A stretch of DNA of 64,000 bases from Cristatella mucedo. Its lineage: Eukaryota > Bryozoa > Phylactolaemata > Cristatellidae. The notes below the pieces were generated by a model. It ran no database searches. It was not told the origin of the DNA and saw only the letters and a list, made by a program, of their open reading frames with translations. The position numbers and the translations under genes are program-made. The DNA lies in contig WPIO01000001.1 of NCBI GenBank assembly GCA_009760855.2, forward strand, positions 13,459,001 to 13,523,000. The letters are read 5' to 3'. Below are positions 33,288 to 36,902 of the stretch, piece by piece (the first letter of the stretch is position 1; the number at the start of each line of letters is the position of its first letter).

Positions 33288-34572
33288 AAAGATAGGTTCG
33301 TAGTTTCGAACTAAGCTCCAGTCACCTTCTGAGAGCATGTTGCACGAGTCATTATGCGACAGGAAACCGGTGAATTTGGAAGGGCAGCCAGGGATTGGGC
33401 TATGCCACCCCTTTCTGTCCAGCTGAGAGGAATCCTGAACTGTTCGCCCGTGGTCGTTTTGGCAAATTTACTGAAAGCTTTGCTGTTGCAAGAAACTTCC
33501 AATGAGCATGTTGTTTGCTTGGCACTTAAAAATGCTATCTTTTTCCATACCTGTGGTGTATGACTAGAAATGACTACTTAACGACGGGTTGATTTTATTG
33601 TCTTCAGAATTTTATATTCTTGCTTATGATAATTATCTCTTTTCATTTCTTGGTTAGCCAACCAAATCTTTAGCTAGCATGTAAATTAATTATTCAGCGC
33701 TCTATTACCCTAACAAGTCGGAGCAATTCAGGAAAATTGGTCAATTAACTGGTAGCAGCAAACTGAATAGAATATAGTTTCTATTTTCAACAGCATATTC
33801 CGTGGTGAAATCCCACCTAGACTTTATTATTTTGATAGTAATCACTCTTCACATAGCACGTTGCTTACAATCATTATATTGGGTTGTAAGCATTCGAAAC
33901 AAGAAGCCATGTCAAGTCATAAAGCATTTGCATGATCTAACCGTTTGTTGTTCATTGCGGTTTACAAAGCATACCTTTTAGAGATAACTGCAGAACGTTT
34001 CAGAAAGACAGCCTGCGAATTTTTACTGAAACAGCCAAGACTACCCGCATGCTTTTTTCTGTTACTCGTGCCGTAATTTTCTTCACATGCTGACGTCTGT
34101 TTGCAGCCATGCAAGCAAACTCAATATTGCCCCTGATCCAAGAACATCTGCTCACACCTCAGACGGTAGACATGCAAAGTGTGCTCCCCTCGTCAAGCAA
34201 TCCTCGATCGGAGATCACCTTTCACTCGGCTTGACCTGTGGCTTGCTGGCACCGGATTCTGCACATACGATTACTTCCGTGACAGGTGCTCCAAAATGTG
34301 AATGCTCTGAATTGTCTGTCAATGCCGATGAAAGTTGTACTTGCTATGCATGCACCAAGCCCTATGCTGTAGAGCTGCAATTACCAGTGGCAACGATCGT
34401 ACAGCAAGAAAAGCACACCAGCATCACAGAAGCGATCAACTCCAGCTACTCCCATAATGCCTCACCTATGCCCAGCCCCATGCTGTCTCGACGGCAACTA
34501 TCCCACGATGTGCCCGGCATCGGGTGTAATCTGACGTTAGTCGAGCCATCGAGTAGTGAACATTCAGATTAG
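3768..34572 (+). CDS. TRPM-family (melastatin) cation channel gene, 5'-partial, 19 exons
   Basis: Gene-level entry; exons are listed separately. TRPM proteins are tetrameric plasma- or organelle-membrane cation channels. The spliced reading frame runs through the late melastatin homology repeats, S1-S6, pore loop, TRP helix and C-terminal coiled coil. All nineteen exons use AG acceptors and GT donors, and their phases fit without frameshift up to the last exon. The direct join gives about 905 codons to a TGA at 34232; another open frame of the last exon would end at 34572. The N-terminal part (first melastatin repeats) is missing because the gene starts upstream of the window. Best family resemblance is to TRPM1/3/6/7. 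No alpha-kinase or NUDT9-like domain is seen after the coiled coil. Introns range from about 100 bp to about 6 kb; the long ones are filled with LINEs. Expression and exact isoforms are not visible from sequence. Confidence 0.93.
4053..4153 (+). CDS. TRPM exon: [14 protein letters not shown] motif
   Basis: Enters in phase 1 (completing an AGT codon) and leaves in phase 0 at CCG|gtaggc. It encodes [19 protein letters not shown] and ends EWP. This is one of the most conserved segments of TRPM melastatin repeats (family form QLxLALAWNRVDIA). The intron before it is only 215 bp. Confidence 0.95.
4488..4668 (+). mobile_element. SINE-A copy
   Basis: The tRNA-like head has an A-box-like aagctcaggggtaaggc and a decayed B box (gtgggtgggactcttgc). 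The common body is tgatagccgttaaggctctt, ctgccactatataaa and the end aatcagctaac. It lies inside a TRPM intron. Confidence 0.75.
4670..5597. other. TRPM intron remainder, no clear feature
   Basis: No repeat longer than a SINE-B-tail-like stretch (about 4735-4770, taattcatttatatagcg, minus orientation) and no plausible exon were seen. Confidence 0.35.
5598..5732 (+). CDS. TRPM exon: melastatin repeat, LEELYNT motif
   Basis: Exactly 45 codons, phase 0 to 0, with acceptor gattcag and donor gtatga. It reads [20 protein letters not shown] and ends [13 protein letters not shown]. The pattern LE-x-x-M-x-D-A-L followed by D-R-V-x-F-V and L-x-x-LEELYN is characteristic of TRPM ankyrin-like melastatin repeats. 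Confidence 0.95.
5894..5944 (+). CDS. TRPM short exon (17 codons), [14 protein letters not shown]
   Basis: A 51-bp exon between acceptor tttaag and donor gtgagc, phase 0 both sides. It encodes [17 protein letters not shown]. This fills the gap that TRPM proteins have between the LEELYN motif and the following leucine/glycine-rich segment (family pattern G-P-T-N-x-L-x-x-L-V). The small size makes it easy to miss in automatic annotation. Confidence 0.85.
6059..6214 (+). CDS. TRPM exon: [20 protein letters not shown] segment
   Basis: Fifty-two codons, phase 0 to 0, acceptor ctttgcag, donor gtaggt. It contains [27 protein letters not shown], close to the TRPM motif in which LMGG-x-Y-R precedes a basic Y-x-R-K-x-F stretch. 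It lies at the end of the melastatin repeats. The tail of the exon ([12 protein letters not shown]) is less conserved. Confidence 0.93.
6316..6453 (+). CDS. TRPM exon: [20 protein letters not shown] segment
   Basis: Forty-six codons, phase 0, with acceptor gcaaaag and donor gtacag. It encodes [19 protein letters not shown] followed by [12 protein letters not shown]. It matches the TRPM signature for the segment before S1 (L-x-W-A-V-x-x-x-R-Q-x-M-A-x-x-x-W-x-x-G/Q-E-E-A-x-A-K). A 3.6-kb intron loaded with LTR, LINE-B and LINE-A insertions follows. Confidence 0.95.
6598..6790 (+). mobile_element. diverged LTR fragment related to the 2616-2924 LTR
   Basis: Shares gtataccccag, a cctaagtgttgt segment, the ctaggctg motif and gctagccaatcggagcac in the same order with the solo LTR. 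Divergence is substantial and the right end is unclear. Sequence to about 7085 may belong to it. Confidence 0.5.
7130..7815 (+). mobile_element. LINE-B (CR1/L2-like) 3' fragment
   Basis: Encodes the C-terminal region of the LINE-B reverse transcriptase polyprotein: [27 protein letters not shown], then [19 protein letters not shown]. The tail contains the shared ctttgtggctttgtagag. Stops and frameshifts are present. It is homologous to the pieces at 19.7-21.5, 32.8-33.2 and 55.6-56.3 kb. Confidence 0.85.
7975..9868 (+). pseudogene. LINE-A, the longest continuous RT copy, 5'-truncated and disrupted
   Basis: Reverse transcriptase of CR1/L2 type. RT motifs run in order: [19 protein letters not shown], then after a +1 frameshift near 8430 [23 protein letters not shown] (one substitution in the Q-G-S motif), [12 protein letters not shown] and [19 protein letters not shown]. 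The YADD catalytic residues are kept. An in-frame TGA at 8887 replaces a tryptophan codon, and another frameshift occurs near 9475. The 3' UTR carries the terminal hairpin and ends in (ATT)n. No endonuclease domain remains. It lies in a TRPM intron. Confidence 0.93.
9797..9836 (+). promoter_or_regulatory. LINE-A 3' terminal hairpin
   Basis: AAAGCGCC at 9797-9804 pairs with GGCGCTTT at 9829-9836. Inside it, agaga pairs with tctct around a gattgagt loop. A (ATT)n tail follows. The structure recurs in nearly all LINE-A copies and, shortened, in SINE-B, so it is the likely recognition site for the element's reverse transcriptase (inference from CR1/L2 biology). Confidence 0.65.
10010..10110 (+). 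CDS. TRPM exon: [15 protein letters not shown] segment
   Basis: The acceptor is gtttag and the donor is gtttgt; it enters in phase 0 and leaves two bases. It starts [18 protein letters not shown] and ends VELMKHS plus two bases. It continues directly from EEALAK of the previous exon, as in the family (A-L-V-A-x-K-L-Y-K-x-M). The acceptor at 10009 is preferred over the AG at 10019 because it keeps this conserved start. Confidence 0.9.
10470..10698 (+). CDS. TRPM exon: [18 protein letters not shown]...TDMWMGGL
   Basis: Starts after ttctccag, completing an arginine codon, and ends at AAG|gtactt. It encodes [20 protein letters not shown], then [20 protein letters not shown] and LQMNKN. Both L-T-x-E-L-x-x-W-S and the pair H-x-C-x-Q-x-L-x-T-D-x-W-M-G are diagnostic for the TRPM pre-S1 region. 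Confidence 0.96.
10873..11109 (+). CDS. TRPM exon: [15 protein letters not shown] plus hydrophilic linker
   Basis: Seventy-nine codons, phase 0, acceptor tgtgcag. The start, [18 protein letters not shown], is the hydrophobic L-L-P-P-x-I segment after the W-M-G motif in TRPM channels. The rest is a polar linker rich in Q, E and S with no recognised motif. The donor is taken as TGG|gtaaat; the exact 3' end is less sure than the 5' end. Confidence 0.87.
11110..12114. other. TRPM intron without recognised repeats
   Basis: About 1 kb between two exons. Only short open frames and no match to the LINE or SINE families in the window. Confidence 0.4.
12115..12177 (+). CDS. TRPM short linker exon (21 codons)
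   Basis: Exon of 63 bp between acceptor attgcag and donor gtaagc, phase 0 both sides. It encodes [20 protein letters not shown] plus M. It keeps the frame but lies in the variable linker before S1, so family similarity is weak. Support comes from good splice sites, an open frame and position. Confidence 0.6.
13040..13132 (+). mobile_element. SINE-B copy
   Basis: The decayed head reads tggctggagccccgtggcat; then come gtgaagcatccgagtagagatt and the LINE-A-like end ttagggtgctatacaaatga. An AT microsatellite follows. Confidence 0.7.
13153..13222. repeat. (TA)n microsatellite between SINE-B and LINE-A tails
   Basis: About 70 bp of nearly uninterrupted TA with gcata and gtta interruptions; self-complementary. 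It sits between the 3' ends of a plus-strand SINE-B and a minus-strand LINE-A tail. Confidence 0.9.
13224..13292 (-). mobile_element. LINE-A 3' tail fragment
   Basis: Contains accctcagagaactcaatct, then ctttctaggcattctaaatt and tgatgcaaaggaagc, the minus-strand form of the LINE-A terminus. Only the last ~65 bp are present (strong 5' truncation). Confidence 0.8.
13883..14672 (-). mobile_element. LINE-A 3' fragment with (AAT)n tail
   Basis: An (ATA)n run at 13883-13912 corresponds to the 3' tail, followed by the complete 3' UTR. On the minus strand it then encodes [38 protein letters not shown] and [19 protein letters not shown]. The 150-codon frame is still open. Truncated near 14670 inside the RT C-terminal region. 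Confidence 0.92.
14998..15186 (+). CDS. TRPM exon: linker and [17 protein letters not shown] pre-S1 helix
   Basis: Sixty-three codons, phase 0, acceptor gtgcacag, donor gtaagt. A polar linker with a basic patch (GARKKSDRE) is followed by [19 protein letters not shown]. The Y-E-F-Y-x-A-P-x-x-K-F-W pattern marks the helix that leads into S1 in TRPM channels. Confidence 0.94.
15474..15975 (-). mobile_element. LINE-A 3' fragment, divergent copy
   Basis: ATA/AAT tail, then gcccttggagaactgaatct and ctttctaggcacttat, then 3' UTR and a decayed C-terminal coding region (ctccaacggttttgaggttc matches the F-G-D segment). Many indels compared with the 14 kb copy. Confidence 0.8.
15976..17275. other. TRPM intron without recognised repeats
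   Basis: About 1.3 kb of AT-rich intron. No exon-like segment with TRPM similarity and no match to repeats elsewhere in the window. Confidence 0.35.
17284..17402 (+). mobile_element. SINE-B copy followed by (TA)n
   Basis: Head ggtgctcgcccgaccaagct and gtttgctcgagccctgtggc (B box region), body catatgtgaagcgcttgaat, end gttctcatgaggcgctatgc. The terminal hairpin is kept as AGCGCT and GGCGCT. A TA/TG microsatellite to about 17440 follows. Confidence 0.8.
17584..17715 (+). CDS. TRPM exon: S1 and S2
   Basis: Forty-four codons, phase 0, acceptor tttacag, donor gtaacg. It has two hydrophobic stretches, [16 protein letters not shown] (S1) and the S2 segment [17 protein letters not shown]. The S2 end C-E-M-I-R-E aligns with E-K-M-R-E of TRPM1/3-type channels. 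It lacks the second acidic residue that TRPM2/4/8 use for S2-S3 calcium binding; that is an inference from alignment by eye. Confidence 0.93.
17905..18070 (-). mobile_element. variant LINE tail (LINE-A-related), copy 2
   Basis: Reads ccaccctaagagaacggaat, then ctctatccaagtgctttata, gctcggctgcaagag and gaagggataatggcatgtat. It parallels the 1805-1925 copy. Confidence 0.45.
18130..18208 (-). mobile_element. LINE-A 3' tail fragment
   Basis: Runs from aataatacacttgataaagc through ctcagagaattcaatccctt to tttacatttgctgcaaagga; only the terminal ~75 bp of the family. Confidence 0.85.
18210..19675. other. TRPM intron without recognised repeats
   Basis: About 1.5 kb without repeat matches or TRPM-like exon. 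The TRPM frame joins cleanly from 17715 to 23658, so no exon is required here. Confidence 0.4.
19678..21551 (-). pseudogene. LINE-B, 3' part of a copy split by LINE-A
   Basis: Minus-strand [58 protein letters not shown], then the C-terminal [20 protein letters not shown]. The RT catalytic YADD is present. Several frameshifts and stops. The 5' continuation is at 23141-23345, beyond the inserted LINE-A. The 3' end at about 19.68 kb is ataatgtaatttatctccat, the LINE-B terminus. Confidence 0.9.
21556..23140 (-). pseudogene. LINE-A inserted into LINE-B, with ATTG target duplication
   Basis: Starts (plus orientation) with the taataataataatgcacttg tail and full 3' UTR. Minus-strand coding then gives [20 protein letters not shown] and [20 protein letters not shown], with an RT core between that contains frameshifts. 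It ends 5' near the N-Y-R-P-V-S motif. ATTG flanks both ends (21552-21555 and 23141-23144), and the LINE-B sequence resumes on each side. 5'-truncated; no endonuclease. Confidence 0.9.
23141..23345 (-). pseudogene. LINE-B, 5' continuation of the split copy
   Basis: Minus-strand sequence agtcagacccaaaacagatt, with its surroundings, matches the LINE-B copy at 54250-54300 (linker between endonuclease and RT). It continues the element interrupted at 21551. Confidence 0.8.
23658..23912 (+). CDS. TRPM exon: S2-S3 loop, S3, S4 and S4-S5 linker
   Basis: Eighty-five codons, phase 0, acceptor gcttgcag, donor gtgtgt. It begins [20 protein letters not shown] (S2-S3 loop; family form x-x-x-S-E-P-x-K-x-S-Q-K), then S3 around [19 protein letters not shown]. 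The S4 region is [20 protein letters not shown], and the exon ends VGKL. The 5.9-kb intron before it holds a LINE-B copy split by a LINE-A copy. Confidence 0.96.
24024..24198 (+). CDS. TRPM exon: S5 and pore helix with YGEVFAE
   Basis: Enters in phase 0 after gattag and leaves one base at gtatgt. It encodes S5 ([20 protein letters not shown]), then the conserved R-Q-A-I, and [17 protein letters not shown]. The Y-G-E-V-F-A pore segment matches the glutamate-containing filter of TRPM1/3/6/7 channels. TRPM2/4/5/8 have a glutamine there. Divalent permeability is therefore plausible but inferred. Confidence 0.95.
24319..24442 (+). CDS. TRPM exon: pore loop cysteines and S6
   Basis: Starts after tgttgaag, completing a proline codon, and ends with two bases at gtaagt. 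The pore loop reads [13 protein letters not shown], with two cysteines spaced like the disulfide pair of TRPM pore loops. S6 is [17 protein letters not shown], the family's L-x-N-L-L-I-A-V-F gate helix. Confidence 0.95.
24593..24671 (+). mobile_element. LINE-A-like 3' tail fragment
   Basis: Reads ggacattaaagtgcctatca, then atagattatgctctctgaga and ATT-rich end. A decayed version of the LINE-A terminal hairpin in a TRPM intron. Confidence 0.7.
24672..25410. other. TRPM intron without recognised repeats
   Basis: About 740 bp between the S6 and TRP-helix exons; nothing recognised. Confidence 0.4.
25411..25601 (+). CDS. TRPM exon: TRP helix and post-S6 region
   Basis: The acceptor is ttctcag and the donor is gtaagc. 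It enters needing one base (asparagine codon) and leaves one base. It encodes the TRP helix [17 protein letters not shown] (family form x-x-x-V-W-K-F-Q-R-Y-x-L-I) and then [17 protein letters not shown] (family form R-P-x-L-P-P-P-x-I-x-x-S-H). The end (GTKDFGL) joins to KLF of the next exon, as expected. Confidence 0.95.
25985..26888 (+). mobile_element. LINE-A 3' fragment
   Basis: Encodes [38 protein letters not shown] and [20 protein letters not shown], then the 3' UTR and an ATT-type tail near 26870. Frame broken after CRER. Lies in the long intron before the H-D-F-E-E exon. Confidence 0.92.
26890..28020. other. TRPM intron without recognised repeats
   Basis: AT-rich sequence of about 1.1 kb; no repeat or exon recognised. 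Confidence 0.35.
28026..28422 (-). mobile_element. LINE-A 3' fragment
   Basis: AAT tail, then ctccctcagagaactcagtc and ctctaggcactttacatttg, 3' UTR with aacatggttaggggtggcat, and the end of the coding region (caaaggatttgaggttcaca). Confidence 0.88.
28424..30140. other. TRPM intron with an alternating GT/AC-rich block
   Basis: No transposon match. 28965-29215 is strongly enriched in TG/CA dinucleotides (tgtgtgcacgtacatgtgtc and similar). Open frames there are low-complexity cysteine/valine-rich artefacts of that composition. Confidence 0.4.
30147..30236 (-). mobile_element. LINE-A 3' tail fragment
   Basis: Runs ataataataatacatttgtt, then caccctcagaggactcactt, then gctgtaaacgaagc: a decayed terminal ~85 bp of LINE-A. 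Confidence 0.75.
30240..31300. other. TRPM intron without recognised repeats
   Basis: About 1 kb before the coiled-coil exons. The 97-codon frame at 30648-30941 is hydrophobic (F/Y/L-rich) but has no splice context or family resemblance. Confidence 0.35.
31302..31434 (+). CDS. TRPM exon: LFLEN...[12 protein letters not shown], proximal C-terminus
   Basis: Acceptor gttgcag, donor gtgagt, two bases in and two out. It encodes [20 protein letters not shown], then [13 protein letters not shown]. This is the TRPM H-x-F-E-E-x-C segment followed by the start of the coiled coil (S-x-E-R-I-R-V-x-S-E). A 5.7-kb TE-filled intron precedes it. Confidence 0.95.
31562..31668 (+). CDS. TRPM exon: C-terminal coiled coil
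   Basis: Acceptor ttgaatag, donor gtaagc. One base completes a lysine codon, 35 codons follow, then one G remains. The peptide [20 protein letters not shown], then [14 protein letters not shown], has heptad-spaced hydrophobics where TRPM channels carry their tetramerising coiled coil. Sequence identity is low, as is usual for this region. Confidence 0.88.
32760..33245 (+). mobile_element. LINE-B 3' fragment with (CA)n tail
   Basis: Contains acctagctgagctgctgcac and a decayed form of the K-T-V-x-x-R-S-F-S-S segment. ORF-like [20 protein letters not shown] and the tail ctttgtggagttatagacgg match LINE-B 3' ends. A (CA)n run follows from 33250. Confidence 0.8.
33250..33285. repeat. (CA)n microsatellite
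   Basis: About 17 CA units directly after the LINE-B 3' end, probably expanded from its tail. Confidence 0.95.
33290..34106. other. TRPM last intron, no feature assigned
   Basis: Contains a short open segment (33419-33497 region) without family resemblance; this intron is where an additional small exon would be needed to use the longer tail frame. Confidence 0.3.
34107..34572 (+). CDS. TRPM last exon, C-terminal tail (frame ambiguous)
   Basis: The acceptor is ttgcag. Direct splicing from 31668 gives [20 protein letters not shown] and ends EITFHSA at a TGA (34232-34234). A different frame of the same exon stays open to a TAG at 34570-34572. It reads like an ordinary serine/proline-rich tail, with [19 protein letters not shown], an acidic/serine end and a cysteine cluster CTCYACTK. 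That frame needs an extra exon of length 1 mod 3 inside the 2.4-kb intron, or another donor. No good candidate was found. Either way this is the terminal exon; a polyadenylation hexamer lies at 34916. Confidence 0.6.
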
Positions 34573-34915
34573 CAGGCTTTGCATTTGGTTGGTCTCTCAA
34601 GGGAGAACCCAGGACTGTCGATGACTTTATAAAGCTGGTATATGCGAATCGTCGCTTAACGACAGCTCCAAGTCAGTCCAGGGCAGAGCTATACCGTCGT
34701 CGGCACACTGCACACTCGAGTCGATTTGCTGCTCTGGGACGACTATCCTACATCTTACTGCATTTACAGCAGGGCTGCTTTTGAAGCAGGTAATTGTTGG
34801 TGCTTCTTTATGATGTATAGATTTAGTCGAGGATATACTTCGGTAATGATAAAGCTTGTGCAACTGCATTATTGTGATCAATTTGCCACACTACACCTTT
34901 CTGATATGTAAACTA

Positions 34916-34921
34916 AATAAA
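34916..34921 (+). promoter_or_regulatory. candidate polyadenylation signal AATAAA for the TRPM gene
   Basis: Canonical AATAAA hexamer about 345-680 bp after the possible stop codons, followed by the GT-rich stretch cttgccgtgcttgttc. It is a plausible 3' end for the gene, chosen by position only. Confidence 0.4.
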
Positions 34922-35374
34922 CTTGCCGTGCTTGTTCTAAATTTAGGGAAGCCTTGAAGGCAATTGCTATATTGGAGCCTGAATTGTTAAATTTGCTCGC
35001 CAGGGACTGCCTAAGCTGCTTGGTATGGCTTGAAATAAATAATGTGGCTGGCTGTCATCAGCTAAAGCAGGCTTGTGCAGTAAGTGCAAGGCACTAGACC
35101 TTGCTAAGCTGCGATAATAGACACTTGCGCACATGCTCAGTGCTTTATACATAGACACCATGCTGGCTGCCAGCTGCTAGAGCACAAATCTATACATCTA
35201 TACAAATCTATACAAATATATAAATATATATCAAATATATATGCCCTGCTGTTTATATTGTGTACTGCACACTCTTTAATCTGTACTTGTGAAATTAGCC
35301 AGTATGCTGAAAAAAAGAATTATTCGTGTGATCTCTTTGCTAAAACAGTGTCGGTGGCTTCCTCCCGGACCACC

Positions 35375-35465
35375 AATGCAAGCAAAGTTCTCTTAATGAC
35401 CAATGAGGCCGGCCACAGCTGACCTCAGCCATACATAGCTGAACTGCTACAACAGCATCAGCCTC
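35375..35465 (+). mobile_element. LINE-B fragment
   Basis: Reads gcaagcaaagttctcttaat then catagctgaactgctacaac and agcatcagcctcctcg, matching LINE-B coding around 7340-7440. Confidence 0.65.
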
Positions 35466-35655
35466 CTCGAACCAGCGGTTGCTATTAGAGCGATGTACTC
35501 TTATTTTCTTTCATTCTTTTGATGAGTGATGGAAACTTTGTTTGAAGGTATTTCGCATTCGTTCATTTAAGGCAAATTACTCAATGACACCGTTTCATGC
35601 TTCATATAGTATCAATGTTCAAGAGTCAAGTAATGAGACCTTGAATTAAGAAAAT

Positions 35656-35823
35656 AGCCTAGTTTAGCCATTGACTTTTGGAATGCATCACTTAAGTCAG
35701 GAGTACTTATAAAAAAACTTGACATGAGCGTTCTGAGCGAGCCTAGTTTAGCCATTGACTTTTGGAATGCATCACTTAAGTCAGGAGTACTTATAAAAAA
35801 ACTTGACATGAGCGTTCTGAGCG
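35656..35823. repeat. perfect tandem duplication, 2 x 84 bp
   Basis: The unit at 35656-35739 is repeated without a mismatch at 35740-35823. Because 84 is a multiple of three, the minus-strand frame encodes the same 28 residues twice (starting L-R-T-L-M-S-S-F-F). No coding role is evident. Confidence 0.95.
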
Positions 35824-36387
35824 TTCCCAAGCAGTCGAGAAGTGAGCACCTGCAGAATTAATTCACTTGTATATCCTTACACTACTGCTGTACTTTACTT
35901 GATCGCCGGTGGTGGGTTAATTAAAAAAGTTAATGTCACTGCCTATAGTCTATGTACTTTTTTCTCAAGTATCAATTTCTATTATTTCTTCATCCCTAGG
36001 TCTGCTCATGTATACCCATCTACTCTAGGCATGCAGGTATCCATATGCAGTCATATGGTGTTTAAGTAATTGTTCACATCCTTGTGAGTATAACGTAGCC
36101 TACGGTGGTCGTCTTTCTGGGTAAGACCTGTTTAATTGTCAACATTTACTTTGATACATAGTTCTTGCATGAGCAGTTGACATACTTATGGCTAGGGTGC
36201 ACCATAATCATGTGTGAACGGCTGAAGATTGTTTCCTATCCTAGAAACAAAGTTTGCCGATAGCATAGTAAATGTTGTCATTGATCGAGACGAATCAATC
36301 AATATCCCCAGAAGATGCAATACGGTTTAGCAAGTGAATTGATGAGGTGCCTTATCTGTTTGGCAGGCGTTTTGCTAGCTGGTACGA

Positions 36388-36664
36388 TTTAAGAACTTAA
36401 AAACACCTATTTAGGGTAGCATTTAGTGGGTCCCTGTGATTCATCCTTGATGTGCTTATGCGCGCTGACACTGTGCATGCTGCCACTAACCACATTTGCA
36501 TGCTGACCCTGTGCACGTCACCCCTAACCATGTTATTCATTTTGTTTGTTTATCAAGCATGATATTACTCACCATTCAATTGCATTTCCCTTTGCAGCAA
36601 ATGTAAAGCGCCTAGAGAGAGATTGAGTTCTCTGAGGGTGCTTTATCAAATGCATTATTATTAA
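36388..36664 (+). mobile_element. LINE-A 3' UTR fragment
   Basis: Starts aagaacttaaaaacacctat and runs through the full 3' UTR, the terminal hairpin (aaatgtaaagcgcctagaga, ttctctgagggtgctttatc) and a short ATT tail. Confidence 0.92.
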
Positions 36665-36902
36665 GATACTATCTAACATGTTGGGCAGGAGCAAAAATGG
36701 CTGCCAAGACTCGGAATCTAGGAGTCCGGGTAACCAGCCTGTGGTAGCCCCAGCCTGTGTCCAAGTGATTTGTGGATATTTACTTGGTCCGAGCCATTAA
36801 TACCTATCGAAAATCATGATTTTTTCCTCTCCCAACACAGTTCAGCCTGCAGTGCCATAGGACTTGCCGGCAACAAGATGTAGGCGTGGCATCACTGCGG
36901 TA

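Larger units (their letters stand above)
34925..36380. other. intergenic sequence downstream of the TRPM gene
   Basis: Holds a LINE-B scrap (35375-35465) and a perfect 84-bp tandem duplication (35656-35823). Otherwise no recognisable feature. Confidence 0.4.

Noticed and set aside
33419-33563. Open segment with an AG at its start in the last TRPM intron
   Set aside because: No matching donor in frame and no family similarity; cannot be supported as an exon.
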